From assembly GCF_014203365.1 (NCBI RefSeq), contig NZ_JACHIS010000001.1, forward strand, positions 2,976,001 through 3,040,000: a DNA stretch of 64,000 nt, in the 5' to 3' direction. Numbering within the stretch: the first letter of the stretch is position 1; the number at the start of each line of letters is the position of its first letter. Under the pieces are notes generated by a model. That model was not told where the DNA came from, made no database searches, and was given only the letters and a program-made list of their open reading frames with translations. Origin of the DNA: Actinoalloteichus hymeniacidonis. Its GTDB lineage: Bacteria > Actinomycetota > Actinomycetes > Mycobacteriales > Pseudonocardiaceae. Positions 56,301 through 64,000 of this stretch are shown here, one piece after another. The translations under genes and the position numbers were made by a program.

Positions 56301-58581
56301 GGGGCCGTGGCGGTTGGACAGCACCGGCGGCGGCACGTTGGACGCGTTGGCGTTGGTGGCCGCCCCCGAGGCGCAGCGGCCGCTGGCCGCGCACGAGGTG
56401 CGGGTCGAGGTGGTCGCGGCGGGCGTGAACTTCCGCGATGTCGTGGTGGCCCTGGGCTTGGTGCAGGGTCTGGCCGGGATCGGCGGTGAGATGGCGGGGA
56501 TCGTCGTCGAGACGGGCGCCGAGGTCGCCGACCTGGCGGTGGGCGACCGGGTGATGGGTTTGTGCCCGGATTCGTTGGGTCCGCTGGCGATCACCCATCA
56601 CCGGTGGTTGAGCCGGATGCCGAGGGGTTGGTCGTTCACTCGGGCGGCCGGGGTGCCGTTGACCTTCCTCACAGCCTATTACGGCCTTGTCGATCTGGGT
56701 GGGCTGCGTTCGGGGCAGAAGGTGTTGGTGCACGCCGCCGCCGGTGGTGTCGGCATGGCCGCGGTGCAATTGGTGCGGCATTTCGGCGGTGAGGTCTTCG
56801 CGACCGCCAGCCCCGGCAAGCATTCGACCTTGGCGTCGATGGGGTTGGCGCCGGAGCGGATCGCGAACTCGCGCACCCTCGACTTCGAAGCGGAATTCCT
56901 GGCGGCCACGGGCGGGTCTGGGCTGGACCTGGTGTTGGACTGTCTGGCGGGGGATTTCGTGGATGCCTCGCTGCGGCTGCTGCCCGGCGGTGGCCGATTC
57001 CTGGAGATGGGCAAGACCGACATCCGTGTGCCCTCGGAGGTCGCCGCCGACCATCCGGGAGTGCGGTATGCGGCGTACGACATCCAGGACGCCCGTCCCG
57101 AGCGGATCGGGGAGATGCTGGACACGCTGGTGGGGTTGTTCGAGTCGGGTGCTCTGACCGCGCAGCCGATCACGACCTACGACGTGCGGCGGGGCCGGGA
57201 GGCGTTCCGGGCGTTGAGTCAGGCCGCGCTCGTCGGCAAGGCGGTGCTGCAGATGCCCCGAGCACTGGATCCGGTGGGCACCGTGCTCATCACGGGCGGC
57301 ACGGGTGGGCTCGGCGCGGCACTGGCCCGGCATCTCGCCGCGACCCGCCCGGCCGGTCATCTGCTGTTGGTCGGTCGCGGTGGACCGGACGCGGCCGGGG
57401 TCGCCGAGTTGGTGGCGGAGTTGGGTTGTCGGGTGACGGTCGCGGCCTGCGATGTGGCCGTTGCCGGGCAGTTGTCGGCTCTGCTGGCGCGGATCCCGGT
57501 GGAACACCCGCTGACGGCGGTGGTGCATGCGGCGGGTGTCCTCGATGACGCGGTGAGTTCGGCGTTGACCGCCGAGCAGCTGCACACGGTGTTGCGGCCC
57601 AAGGTGGATGGGGCGTGGCGTTTGCATGAGGCGACCGCCACGTCGGATCTCGCGGCGTTCGTGGTGTTCTCCAGTGCTGCGGGCATTCTCGGTGGGGCCG
57701 GGCAGGCGAACTACGCGGCAGGCAACACCTATCTGGATGCGTTGGCCCACCATCGGCGATCGTTGGGTTTGGCTGCGCAGTCGTTGGCGTGGGGTGCGTG
57801 GGTCGGGACGGCGGGTATGACGGCCGAGTTGTCGGAAGCCGATCGACAACGCATGGATCGGACGGGTTTCGGTGCTCTCACCGTCGCCGACGGTCTGGCC
57901 CGTTTCGACGCGGCCACCGCATCGGCACACACCCTGCTTGCGCCGATCGCGGTGAATGCGGCCCGGATCGGGCAGGCCGACGACGTGCCGGAGCTACTGC
58001 GTAACCTCGCCACCCGGCCGGGGTCGCGCCGCCGCGCCTCGGCCGGTGAGGAAGCGGGTGCGGTAGGCGGGTTGCGCGACCGGTTGGCCCGGCTGCCGGT
58101 GGCCGAGCAGCACGAGGTGTTGATCGAGGTGGTGCGTTCGGGGGCGGCCCGGGTGCTCGGGCATGCCTCGACGGCGTCGGTGCCCGCGCAACGGCCCTTC
58201 ACCGATCTGGGTTTCGATTCGCTCACCGCGGTCGAGTTGCGCAACCACCTCGGTGCGCGGACCGGTTTGCGGTTGCCGACGACGTTGCTGTTCGACCATC
58301 CGACGCCGGTCGAGCTCGCCGCCCAGTTACGCGAGGAGTTGGCGCCTGCCGAGGTCTCGCGGGTCGACGAGGGCCTGCGGGTGGTGGCCGAACTCGAGGA
58401 AGCCCTGGGGTTGGTGCCCGCCGACGCCGCCGATCGGCATCGGCTCACCCACCGGTTGCGCGAGCTGATGGACCGGTGGGCGGGCGACGGCGGCGGCGAG
58501 GACCTGGACGAGGCGAGCAACGAGGATCTCTTCGCCCTGGTCGATCAGGGTTACGCGGCGCACGGAGGAGCTGAGGGCTGA
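47386..58581 (+). CDS. Type I modular polyketide synthase, two modules: KS-AT-DH-KR-ACP and KS-AT-DH-ER-KR-ACP
   Basis: A 3731-residue synthase. N-terminal docking coil (1-30). Module 1: KS (active C206), AT (S617, HAFH at 710-713, malonyl type), DH (H902 in [11 protein letters not shown]1060), KR (cofactor site from 1295, Y1433, VDD motif, B-type), ACP (S1600). Module 2: KS (C1832), AT (S2266, HAFH from 2365, malonyl type), DH (H2565), ER (about 3005-3290, [14 protein letters not shown]), KR (from 3298, Y3443, LDD motif, B-type), ACP (S3612), then a C-terminal docking helix. Predicted output is one C=C unit and one fully reduced unit. The KS domains have cysteine, so no loading module is present. 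GTG 47386 fits GCGAGG and the docking-domain start. Confidence 0.95.
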   Translation: MTNEAQLVDFLRKMTADLRQAHRRVRQLEEARSEPIAIVGMACRYPGGVTSPDELWEVVASGRDAVSSMPSDRGWDVAGLFDPDPDRSGRSYVCEGAFLRDPGGFDADFFGMSPREALATDPQQRLLLEVSWEAVESAGIPAPSLRGSRTGVFAGIMNHDYASDYDNLPPEVEGYLSTGMAASVGSGRVSYTLGLEGPAVTVDTACSSSLVGLHLAAQSLRSGECDLALAGGVTVMATPTTFVELSRQRGLATNGRCKSFADAADGTGWGEGVGVLVLERLSDARRNGRRILAVVAGSAVNQDGASNGLTAPNGPSQQRVIRAALDGAGLVAADVDVVEAHGTGTRLGDPIEAQALLATYGQERQQPLLLGSVKSNIGHTQAAAGVAGIIKMVLAIRHGRVPATLHVDAPSTQVDWSAGAVELATSGRDWPSVDRPRRAGVSSFGISGTNAHVIIEAPPVEEPTAPVVSDSPVLITASASSAAGLAAQVASMDGWLAANPSVAAADVAWTAATGRTGLTHRAYRMGFDGPWESGVSPGEGGIGLLFTGQGSQHADMGSHPLVAEEYARVRAMFDPVVFEGDPDSTGVAQPAVFALQVALWKLWQSWGLRPDRLIGHSVGELAAAVVAGVWSLEDACRVVAARARLMQALPSGGAMLAVDRSVTEVSGGISVAAVNGPTSTVLSGPSGEIEALAVELRAAGARVKRLTVSHAFHSVLMEPMLAEFAEVLAGVEFSAPQIPIVGTSGAGGDVATARYWVDQVRATVCFAAAVRTAVAEGVDTFLELGPDAVLTPMVLETVPEVTAVAAQRKDRDQQLGDALGRMWQRGFDPDWAAVLPRGAHVELPTYAFQHRTYWLKSGPRLPSALDVAEHPLLTGRLMVAAGETTVLTGYLGQAAQPWLAEHHVAGTPILPGAAVVELALHAAALLGHESVLDLTLQAPLPTASGVQLQVSVGAQQAITVHARAEDADPEDPWVLVAAGTLGAGDAAASAFALGPPEGAEPVEVTEFYADLADAGLSYGPAFQGVRSAWRLGAVVHAEVVPGDSVAEQAGAFGLHPALFDAALHAFALVGGASATPRVPFEFRGVRLLRPGAEALRVTVTATGVDSMSLMATDVDGVPVLVVDSLTVRPIAAVPGGESPLVPVWRPIPLPAAVAGTAGFVVVEAEWDRAGPDPVAAHRAAEAALRCCQDWLADSGDADRTLVVLTRGSVALSGETPDPVAAVFRALVVAAGTEHPGRFVVVDVGVADAVPADSLVAAVVGVEEPVVVLRGGVAHVLRLETGAMERAVVGPIDPAGTVLITGGTGALGRMVARHLIERHGVRNLVLTNRSGRGGDAFADVDAEVTVVACAVDDPAAVRSLVAGIPRLTAVFHLAGVVDDGLVTDLDVDRLRRVLGPKVDGAWNLHEATRDLELSHFVLFSSASGLLGGAAQGNYAAANAYLDALAGVRRAAGLAGQSLAWGLWETDRGMAGSVQASAAGRLARTGIQALEARRGLELLDSGLRTGEVLLAPIGWERAALRRVPVADRPTALRELAPAPVAVRRAAGRGRSGFGDRLAGLTGPEAARAVRDLVREVTAGVLGHDGPDAVDDRRPFTDLGFDSLAAIELRNRLGTATGVRLPATAIFDHPTPSALAEHLHRCWSGSATPVAEASTPNVVSTADPIVVVGMACRYPGGVHSPEQLWDLVRDGVDAISEMPSDRGWDVEALYDPEPGLPGHSYTRHGGFLHDAGEFDAEFFGISPREAVAMDPQQRLLLHTAWEAFERAGIAAESVRGSRTGVFTGVMYNDYGSWPTGIESETGGHSGLGTAASVLSGRVAYALGLEGPAISVDTACSSSLVSLHLAAQALRNGECDLALAGGVTVMSTPGTFVEFSRQRGLSVDGRCKSYGAGADGTGWSEGVGLLLVERLSDARRLGHPVLAVVSGSAVNSDGASNGLTAPNGPAQQRVIRAALAAAGLVPGDVAVVEGHGTGTTLGDPIEVQALLATYGQDREVPAWLGSVKSNLGHTQAAAGVAGVIKMIMSMRHGVLPRTLHAGEPSTMIDWSAGAVRLLAEEQAWPAGPRRAAVSSFGVSGTNAHVIIEAPQDAPKQAGPAADDGPVALVLSGQSPEALRANAVRLAEHLVARPDQRAVDVAFTLGVCRTAGRMRVAVPAGAVTAAGLVASASDDGSVVEAREVRTAFLFTGQGAQRVSMGLRLDAAFPMYARAFDEVCAVLDPLLGRPLREVLEDAEALDTTEYAQPALFAVEVALVALLASWGVRPDVVAGHSIGELAAAHAAGVFSLADACTLVAARGSLMQQCPAGGAMVSVTASESEVRPLVDGVDGVAVAAVNGERAVVLSGDAEAVGVVAEKLAAAGHRTRRLNVSHAFHSAHMDAMLEPFAAVAAGVEAGEPVLPLVSGVLGRTQDAAGWSDPDYWVRQVRDPVRFVDVHAALVADGVDVCVEIGPDAALTAMAPPDGAHLALLRRDQDEAATLLTGIARAAAHGVPVDWAAVYSERAPRRVELPTYAFQTARYWLPRAVADPVRAVSGQGGVHPLLGASVVLAEGGGVVSSGVLSEAVEPWLAEHVVAGTVLLPGSALVEMTIQAGDRIGCGRLDELVLHAPLPLDGAVDVQVRVSEDDEDGRRRVSVHSARPEGTWVAHASGVLAEEDGAEIAELSVWPPVGASALDVGSLYADLAAAGYGYGDTFRGVRAAWRAGEELYAEIALREEDRASAGRYGIHPALLDAALHMLSAAGTGNELQLPFAWTGVRLVASGATAARVRLSPVDGGWHIVVADGTGAPVATVERLVLRAAEPVAQAAHRDDGLFRVDWSTPATVGEVRGVRLIGPDPFGVGEVVDAGPGPSVLCVAGTGWADPAEAHRVAEETLDRVRQRLAADEDVVVVTRRAIAAGEGEDVVDLSASVVWGLLRSMQNENPGRLVLVDIDDDPASVRVVPALAGGAAGQVAVRHGRATVPRLAAVSSEGDMLRPPDRGPWRLDSTGGGTLDALALVAAPEAQRPLAAHEVRVEVVAAGVNFRDVVVALGLVQGLAGIGGEMAGIVVETGAEVADLAVGDRVMGLCPDSLGPLAITHHRWLSRMPRGWSFTRAAGVPLTFLTAYYGLVDLGGLRSGQKVLVHAAAGGVGMAAVQLVRHFGGEVFATASPGKHSTLASMGLAPERIANSRTLDFEAEFLAATGGSGLDLVLDCLAGDFVDASLRLLPGGGRFLEMGKTDIRVPSEVAADHPGVRYAAYDIQDARPERIGEMLDTLVGLFESGALTAQPITTYDVRRGREAFRALSQAALVGKAVLQMPRALDPVGTVLITGGTGGLGAALARHLAATRPAGHLLLVGRGGPDAAGVAELVAELGCRVTVAACDVAVAGQLSALLARIPVEHPLTAVVHAAGVLDDAVSSALTAEQLHTVLRPKVDGAWRLHEATATSDLAAFVVFSSAAGILGGAGQANYAAGNTYLDALAHHRRSLGLAAQSLAWGAWVGTAGMTAELSEADRQRMDRTGFGALTVADGLARFDAATASAHTLLAPIAVNAARIGQADDVPELLRNLATRPGSRRRASAGEEAGAVGGLRDRLARLPVAEQHEVLIEVVRSGAARVLGHASTASVPAQRPFTDLGFDSLTAVELRNHLGARTGLRLPTTLLFDHPTPVELAAQLREELAPAEVSRVDEGLRVVAELEEALGLVPADAADRHRLTHRLRELMDRWAGDGGGEDLDEASNEDLFALVDQGYAAHGGAEG

Positions 58582-61500
58582 TGGCCGAGGACGACAAGCT
58601 TCGCGACTATCTTCGCCGGGCCGTCACCGACGCGAAGCGTTTCCAGGAGCAGCTCACCGAGACCCGCCGTCGGGCGGCGGAGCCGATCGCGATCGTCGGG
58701 ATGGCGTGTCGGTTTCCCGGAGGGGTCCGCGATCCCGAGGACCTGTGGCGGTTGGTTCGCGACGGCGTCGACGGGGTGGGCGCATTCCCGGCCGACCGTA
58801 GCTGGGAGGCGTCGACGCTGTATGGGGCGACCGACGGTGACCGGGCCACCCCGCTCGACGGTGGGTTCATCGACGGGCCGGGGGACTTCGACGCCGAGTT
58901 CTTCGGTATCTCACCTCGGGAGGCCATGGCCTCCGATCCGCAGCAACGCCTGCTGTTGGAACTGTCCTGGGAGTCCCTGGAACGCGCGGGCATCGACCCC
59001 ACCCTGTTGCGGGGTAGCCGCACCGGGGTCTTCTTCGGCGGCACCTCTCAGGAGTTCGCCGGTCTGCTGGCGGCCTCGGAGCACGCCGAGGACGGCCATC
59101 TGCTCACCGGGACCTCGGCCAGTGTGTTGTCCGGTCGGGTCGCCTACGTCCTGGGGTTGGAGGGGCCCGCGCTGACCGTGGACACGGCCTGCTCCTCGTC
59201 GTTGGTCGGTATCCACCTCGCCGTGCAGTCGCTGCGTCGGGACGAGTCGACGCTGGCGTTGGCCGGTGGTGTGACGGTGATGGCCACCCCGGGTGCTTAC
59301 AGCGAGTTCTCCCGGCAGGGCGGTCTGGCCAGGGACGGTCGGTGCAAGGCGTTCGCCGATGCGGCCGACGGCACGGGTTGGGGAGAGGGTGCCGGCGTCG
59401 TCGTGTTGGAACGGCTGTCGGAGGCCCAGGCCAACGGCCACCCGGTATTGGCGGTGCTCGTGGGCTCCGGCGTGAACCAGGACGGCGCCTCCAATGGGCT
59501 GACCGCGCCGAACGGGTCGGCGCAGCGGCGGCTCATCCGCCAGGTGCTGGCCGAGAGCGAGTTGGCGGGCTCGGAGGTGGCGGTGGTCGAGGGGCACGGC
59601 ACCGGCACCACGTTGGGTGATCCGATCGAGGCGCGCGCCCTGCTGGCGACCTATGGCCGGGACCGGGCGACACCGTTGCTGTTGGGGTCGATCAAATCGA
59701 ATATCGGCCACACGCAGTACGCCGCTGGGGTGGCCGGGGTCATCAAGATGGTGCAGGCGTTGCGCTACGGCCTGGTGCCCCAGACTCTGCACGTCGAGGC
59801 GCCCAGCTCTCATGTGGACTGGAGTGGCGGTGCGATCGCGCTGGCCACCTCGACGCAGCCGTGGCCGGCGATCGAAGGGCCTCGGCGGGCGGCGGTGTCG
59901 TCGTTCGGGGTGAGCGGCACCAACGCGCACGCCGTTCTTCAACAGGCACCGCCCATCGAGGAGGCCGCGTCGCCGGAACCCGACCGGCCGATTCCCGTGG
60001 CACTGTCTGCGCGGAGCACGGCCGCGTTGCGGGAGCAGGCCGCCAGGCTGCTGGCCCACCTGGACGCGGACCCGGATCTGAGCGTGACGGATCTGGCCTA
60101 CTCGCTCGTCGAGCATCGGGCCGCGTTCGAGGAGCGGGCGGTGCTGATCTGCGCCGACCGTGCCGAGTTGCGCAGTGGACTCGACACGCTCGCAGGCGAG
60201 GGCGCCGCCGCGCTGGTGGTGCGAGGACGTGCCCGTGGGGGTCGTCCGGTCTTCGTCTTCGGCGGTCAGGGCTCGCAGTGGGCGGGCATGGGCGCGGAGT
60301 TGGCGTCCCGTTCGCCGGTGTTCGCCGAGGCACTCGCGGAGTGTGCTCGGGCGCTGGACCCGTTGGTGGACTGGTCGTTGACCGAGGTGCTGGGCCGCCC
60401 GGCGGGTGATCCGATGCTGGAACGCGTCGACGTGGTGCAACCGGCGTTGTGGGCCGTGATGGTGTCGTTGGCCGCGTTGTGGCGTTCCCACGGCGTCGAA
60501 CCGGCCGCGGTGGTCGGGCACTCCCAGGGCGAGGTGGCCGCGGCGTGTGTCGCGGGTGCGCTGTCGCTGGCCGACGGGGCGCTGATCGTCGCGGTGCGGT
60601 CCCGGTTGGTCGCCGCGCAGCTCTCCGGTAAGGGCGCGATGATCGCGGTGCCCGTGGCCGGTGACGACCTCGAGGAACTGTTGACGCCCTGGGCTGGACG
60701 GCTGGGGGTCGCCGGGCGCAACAGTGCGCTGTCCTCGGTGGTCTCCGGCGACGCCGACGCGGCCGAGGAGTTCCTACGCCACTGCGCCGACCGGGAGATC
60801 CGGGCCCGCCGTATCGCCGTGGACTACGCCTCGCACTCCGGTCATGTGGAGGTGCTCGCCGGCGCGCTGTCCCGGGAGTTGGCCGCGGTGAAGCCCCGGG
60901 AGAGTGAGGTGGCGTTCTATTCCACCGTCACCGGGGGGCGGATCGCCACGACGTCGTTGGACGCCGACTACTGGTACCGCAATCTTCGGGAACCGGTGCG
61001 TTTCGGGCAGGCCTCGGCCGCGTTGCTCGCCGACGGGCACCGCGCGTTCGTGGAGGTCTCGCCGCATCCGGTGCTCGCCATGGCGCTCTGGGAGAACGCC
61101 GACGCCGCCGAGGATCCGGCGGTGGCACGGGAACTGGTCACGATCGGCACGTTGCGCCGCGACGAGGGCGGACAGGAACGGATGCTGCGGTCGTTGTCCG
61201 AGGCGTACGTGGCGGGGTTGCCGGTGCGGCTGGTCGAACTGGTCGGCGGCGGGCATCGGGTCGCGTTGCCGACCTATGCGTTCCAGCGACGCCGATACTG
61301 GTTGGAACCGCCCCGGCACACCGGTGATCCGAGGACGGTGGGGCTCGAACCCGCCGGGCACCCGTTGCTGGGTGCGGTGGTGGACCTCGCCGACGGCGGG
61401 GTGCTGGCCACCGGGCGGATCTCGGCGGGTACCCGGCCGTGGCTGGGCGAGCATGTCGTGTTCGGCCAGGTCGTGGTGCCCGCGACCGCGTTGCTGGACC

Positions 61501-63515
61501 TGGCGGGGTGGCTGGGACGTCACACCGGCGCCGAGGAGGTCCGCGAGTTGACGCTGCGGGCCCCGCTGACACTTCCCGACGGGGCGACGGTCCGGCTGCA
61601 GGTCACGGCGGGTGCGGTGGACGAGGTGGGTGAGCGGGCGGTGTCGATCTCCTCACAGGTGGACGACGATCTCGACCGGCCGTGGATTCGCCACGCCGAG
61701 GGGTTCCTCCGGTCGACGTCGCATCCGCTGGACTCCACCGTCGGCCCGTGGCCGCCGGCAGCGGCCGAACCGGTGGTGATCGAGGGTTTCTACGAGCGCA
61801 TCGACGCCGCAGGCGCGACTTACGGTCCGGCGTTCCGAGGGCTGCGCCGGGTGTGGCGGGCCGGAGATGTGTTCACCGAGGTCGAGCTGTCCTCGTCGGA
61901 CACCACCGGGCATCTGATCCACCCGGCGTTGCTGGACGCAGCGTTGCAGGGCATCGCTGTGACCGGCGGCGACGGGCAGGGCATCGCGATGCCGTTCTCG
62001 TTCACCGGCGTCCGTTTCGGCACCGCCCCCGGGCAGGCGATGCGGGTCCGGCTGGGCATGAACGACGGCGGATCGGTGTCGGTGTCGGCGACCGACGCGG
62101 TGGGTGTCCCGGTGTTCGAGGTGGCGTCGTTGGTGGTTCGGCCGGTCTCGGCGCAGGCTCTCGCCGCAGGCGGCACCTCGGAGCTGCTCTTCGAGACGAC
62201 GTGGATGCCGGTGGGTCTCGCGGGGGCCGAGGAGTCCTTCGTCGTGGCGCCGGACTTCGGCGAGGACGTGGCGGCGGCCGAGGAATGGGCGTCGCACGTG
62301 CTGTCCGCGCGGGAGCCGGACACTCGGCTCGTGGTGGTCACCCGAGGCGCGGCGACGGTCGAATCGCACGACCGGATCGACCCGGTACAGAGCCACCTCG
62401 CCGGGCTGCTGCGCTCCGCCGGGGTGGTGCTCGTCGACCGCGACGCCGCCGAGGTCGACAGTGTGCCCGCGACCGGCGACGAGACCGAGGTGGCGTTGCG
62501 ATCGGGACGTGCCCACGTTCGAAGGCTGCGCCGGGCCACGGCGGCCGCGGGCGACGCGGCGTCGGCTTTCGGACCGGAGGGGACCGTGGTGGTCCTCGGC
62601 GCCCCACCGCAGATCGTCACGGCCGTGACCGAGGCCTTGGGCGATAAGCGGGTTCAAGGTGCGGACGACGTGGCGCCCCACGGGCCCGCAGGCGTCGTCT
62701 GTTGGGCCGCCGACCCGGACGGCATCCGGGAGGCCAGCCTGCTGGCCGGTTCGAATCCGCTCGTTCTGTTGTCCGCCTCCGACTACGGCGAGGCGCTCGT
62801 CCGGCAGCGGATGGCAGCCGGTCTGCCCGCGACCGCGCTGCGCTGGGAGGCCGGGTTGAGCGACGCGGAGATCCAGGCTCTGGCCGTCCACGCGGTGTGC
62901 ACCCCGAACGCGGTGCTCCTCGGGACCAGGCTGCGCCGCCCGACAGGCCCGGTTCCGCCGTTGCTGCGTGGCCTGCTGCGCGCCGAGGCAGCCGAGACGA
63001 TCGACGTCGAGGCCGACAGCGCCGCACTGGCCGCCCGGCTGGCCGCGATGACTCCGGAAGCACGCCACGACCATCTGCTCGGCATCGTGCGCGGGTGGGT
63101 GGCGGCCGTGCTGGGCTTCGCAGGGGGCGAGCAGGTGAGCGTCGAACTGTCCTTCCAGGAGCTGGGGCTCACCTCGGTGACCGCGGTGGAGCTGCGCAAC
63201 GGACTGCAGTCGGCGACGGGGCTTCGACTGCCCTCGACGCTGATCTTCGACTATCCGACCGCCACCGCAGTGGTGGCGTTCCTCCTCGACTCGCTCACCG
63301 AAGCGGATGCCGAGGTCGACGAGGAGACGCAACTGCGGGCGCTCCTGGCGCGGATCCCCCTCGGCCGACTGCGGGCGGCAGGGCTGCTCGACCGGCTGCG
63401 CGCACTCGACGGTGCGACCGAGTCCACTCCGGACACCCCGGAGGCCACGGCGGCGGATGCCGACATCGCCACGATGACTCCCGCCGATTTGATCCGGCTG
63501 ACAATGGGTACTTGA
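58581..63515 (+). CDS. Type I modular polyketide synthase, one module: KS-AT-DH-(decayed KR)-ACP
   Basis: A 1644-residue synthase. Docking coil (1-30), KS (C204, HGTGT, NIGHT), AT (S648 in GHSQGE, YASH at 749-752, methylmalonyl type), DH with intact motif (H958 in [11 protein letters not shown]1119 in DAALQ). The place of the KR (about 1331-1456) retains only a faint fold: [13 protein letters not shown] replaces the glycine-rich cofactor site and the Ser/Tyr pair is gone. ACP follows (S1532, LGLTSVTA), then an [18 protein letters not shown] docking tail. No thioesterase. The ATG shares one base with the upstream PKS stop, so it follows PKS module 2 in the line and hands its chain to a protein outside the window. 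Confidence 0.93.
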   Translation: MAEDDKLRDYLRRAVTDAKRFQEQLTETRRRAAEPIAIVGMACRFPGGVRDPEDLWRLVRDGVDGVGAFPADRSWEASTLYGATDGDRATPLDGGFIDGPGDFDAEFFGISPREAMASDPQQRLLLELSWESLERAGIDPTLLRGSRTGVFFGGTSQEFAGLLAASEHAEDGHLLTGTSASVLSGRVAYVLGLEGPALTVDTACSSSLVGIHLAVQSLRRDESTLALAGGVTVMATPGAYSEFSRQGGLARDGRCKAFADAADGTGWGEGAGVVVLERLSEAQANGHPVLAVLVGSGVNQDGASNGLTAPNGSAQRRLIRQVLAESELAGSEVAVVEGHGTGTTLGDPIEARALLATYGRDRATPLLLGSIKSNIGHTQYAAGVAGVIKMVQALRYGLVPQTLHVEAPSSHVDWSGGAIALATSTQPWPAIEGPRRAAVSSFGVSGTNAHAVLQQAPPIEEAASPEPDRPIPVALSARSTAALREQAARLLAHLDADPDLSVTDLAYSLVEHRAAFEERAVLICADRAELRSGLDTLAGEGAAALVVRGRARGGRPVFVFGGQGSQWAGMGAELASRSPVFAEALAECARALDPLVDWSLTEVLGRPAGDPMLERVDVVQPALWAVMVSLAALWRSHGVEPAAVVGHSQGEVAAACVAGALSLADGALIVAVRSRLVAAQLSGKGAMIAVPVAGDDLEELLTPWAGRLGVAGRNSALSSVVSGDADAAEEFLRHCADREIRARRIAVDYASHSGHVEVLAGALSRELAAVKPRESEVAFYSTVTGGRIATTSLDADYWYRNLREPVRFGQASAALLADGHRAFVEVSPHPVLAMALWENADAAEDPAVARELVTIGTLRRDEGGQERMLRSLSEAYVAGLPVRLVELVGGGHRVALPTYAFQRRRYWLEPPRHTGDPRTVGLEPAGHPLLGAVVDLADGGVLATGRISAGTRPWLGEHVVFGQVVVPATALLDLAGWLGRHTGAEEVRELTLRAPLTLPDGATVRLQVTAGAVDEVGERAVSISSQVDDDLDRPWIRHAEGFLRSTSHPLDSTVGPWPPAAAEPVVIEGFYERIDAAGATYGPAFRGLRRVWRAGDVFTEVELSSSDTTGHLIHPALLDAALQGIAVTGGDGQGIAMPFSFTGVRFGTAPGQAMRVRLGMNDGGSVSVSATDAVGVPVFEVASLVVRPVSAQALAAGGTSELLFETTWMPVGLAGAEESFVVAPDFGEDVAAAEEWASHVLSAREPDTRLVVVTRGAATVESHDRIDPVQSHLAGLLRSAGVVLVDRDAAEVDSVPATGDETEVALRSGRAHVRRLRRATAAAGDAASAFGPEGTVVVLGAPPQIVTAVTEALGDKRVQGADDVAPHGPAGVVCWAADPDGIREASLLAGSNPLVLLSASDYGEALVRQRMAAGLPATALRWEAGLSDAEIQALAVHAVCTPNAVLLGTRLRRPTGPVPPLLRGLLRAEAAETIDVEADSAALAARLAAMTPEARHDHLLGIVRGWVAAVLGFAGGEQVSVELSFQELGLTSVTAVELRNGLQSATGLRLPSTLIFDYPTATAVVAFLLDSLTEADAEVDEETQLRALLARIPLGRLRAAGLLDRLRALDGATESTPDTPEATAADADIATMTPADLIRLTMGT

Positions 63516-63780
63516 CAGCCATTTCTCACCTGTTTCGTTAATTTCTCACCAGGAGATGATCACACGGTAATTGATCGTCACCGACGGTTACCTGCTGTCC
63601 CGAATTGCTTGCTGAATTGGTTGGTTCGTGCACACCTTGCAGGTACAGAAAGGCAGCGCGCGACCTCGGGACCGTTCGCCCGTATTTTGGTAACTTCATT
63701 GCGGGTACAACGGTACGTTTTGCACCGCAGAGTGGCGGTGTGGCGCGCAGATCAGTCCACATTGCGAAAGGGAGCCGTAG
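63516..63780 (+). promoter_or_regulatory. Promoter region of the LAL-type regulator with phased direct repeats
   Basis: ATTTCTCACC occurs twice at exactly 20-bp spacing (63521-63530, 63541-63550), directly after a TTGACA (63512-63517) that overlaps the PKS stop. GGTAA/TTACC arms (63567-63594 region) and a GGTAC-aac-GGTAC repeat near 63705 follow. The region is AT-richer than its surroundings. No gene is supported. Confidence 0.4.
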
Positions 63781-64000
63781 GTGCGGTTAGTAGAACGTGC
63801 GGTGGAGTTGACGGCCATCACTGCTGCTTTCGACCGGTGCCGGACCTCGGGCAGTGAGATCGTCGTCGTGTCCGGTGCGGCAGGATCCGGTCGGACCCGG
63901 TTATTACGAGAGGTCGCCTCCGTTGTATCCGACTCCGGTGCTCTCGTACTGGCCGCAGCAGGTTCACCCGCCGAGACCTCGCTGGCCTACGGCGTGGCCC
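63781..64000 (+). CDS. LuxR/LAL-type pathway regulator, 5' part only
   Basis: Only the first 73 codons are visible. The protein begins VRLVERAVELTAITAAFDRC and has a P-loop, SGAAGSGRTRLLREVA (Walker A GAAGSGRT near 34-41), as at the N-terminus of large ATP-binding LuxR (LAL) regulators of macrolide and polyether clusters. GGGAG lies 8 nt before GTG 63781. Codons 3, 41 and 42 are TTA, very rare in this DNA, so translation should depend on the bldA leucyl-tRNA. It likely activates the PKS genes. An SARP-type regulator with a similar AAA domain is less likely because no N-terminal DNA-binding domain precedes the P-loop. Confidence 0.75.
   Translation, partial: MRLVERAVELTAITAAFDRCRTSGSEIVVVSGAAGSGRTRLLREVASVVSDSGALVLAAAGSPAETSLAYGVA

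Noticed and set aside
54223-57930. 1235-codon open frame on the minus strand inside the first PKS gene
   Set aside because: It is opposite codons of KS/DH/ER domains, is rich in Arg/His/Pro repeats and matches no family; high G+C produces such antisense frames.
63538-63762. 74-codon minus-strand frame before the LAL regulator
   Set aside because: No ribosome site and the region carries promoter-like repeats for the plus-strand regulator.
1-64000. Search for CRISPR arrays, tRNA genes, insertion sequences and phage att sites
   Set aside because: No regularly spaced repeats, cloverleaf sequences, transposase genes or terminal inverted repeats were recognised by eye.

Overview
The window is high-GC actinomycete DNA, most likely from a Pseudonocardiaceae-type soil or plant-associated filamentous species. 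The evidence is GTG/TTG starts, strong third-position G+C, many 4-nt gene overlaps, TTA codons confined to a few genes, and a modular type I polyketide synthase. No tRNA, rRNA, IS element or CRISPR array was seen.

Layout. (1) 1-463: 5' part of an sbnB-like gene (2,3-diaminopropionate synthesis), the edge of another specialised-metabolite locus. (2) 764-5358: an NrtR-like Nudix regulator, a Nudix hydrolase, and a translationally coupled pair. That pair is a nucleoside-phosphorylase-fold protein and a four-helix membrane protein, sharing an 18-residue RHIM/BASS-like motif at the C-terminus of one and the N-terminus of the other; it looks like an amyloid-signalling conflict system. (3) 5411-7722: an FAD-linked oxidase and a tiny, previously untracked secreted-peptide gene with its own promoter and terminator. 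(4) 8153-24126: a 13-gene co-directional run. It holds a GH127 beta-L-arabinofuranosidase, a dipeptide-type ABC importer (five genes), a DUF885 metallopeptidase, an M38 prolidase-like amidohydrolase, a GntR/FCD regulator, a three-part D-hydroxyproline dehydrogenase, a DapA-family deaminase and a 4-hydroxyproline epimerase. Together these read as a pathway for arabinosylated hydroxyproline glycopeptides (plant extensin type): import, removal of arabinose, peptide cleavage, hydroxyproline catabolism. (5) 24306-30241: TetR/SDR pair, DNA alkylation repair protein, DUF4184 membrane protein, a second SDR, zinc alcohol dehydrogenase. (6) 30586-38933: a Tat-exported beta-propeller hydrolase divergent from a LacI regulator followed by FAD oxidoreductase, hydantoinase/oxoprolinase-like protein, an HExxH protein and a carboxylate-type permease. 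(7) 38981-43784: YchJ protein, DUF2075 nuclease/NTPase, GH39-like hydrolase with its divergent TetR. (8) 44323-64000: polyketide cluster: 3-hydroxybutyryl-CoA dehydrogenase and crotonyl-CoA carboxylase/reductase (extender supply), a bimodular and a monomodular PKS, and the start of a LuxR/LAL-type regulator rich in TTA codons.

The PKS part is incomplete: no loading module and no thioesterase is present, so the assembly line continues outside the window. The best candidates for undescribed biology are the hydroxyproline-arabinoside locus and the motif-sharing nucleosidase/membrane pair.
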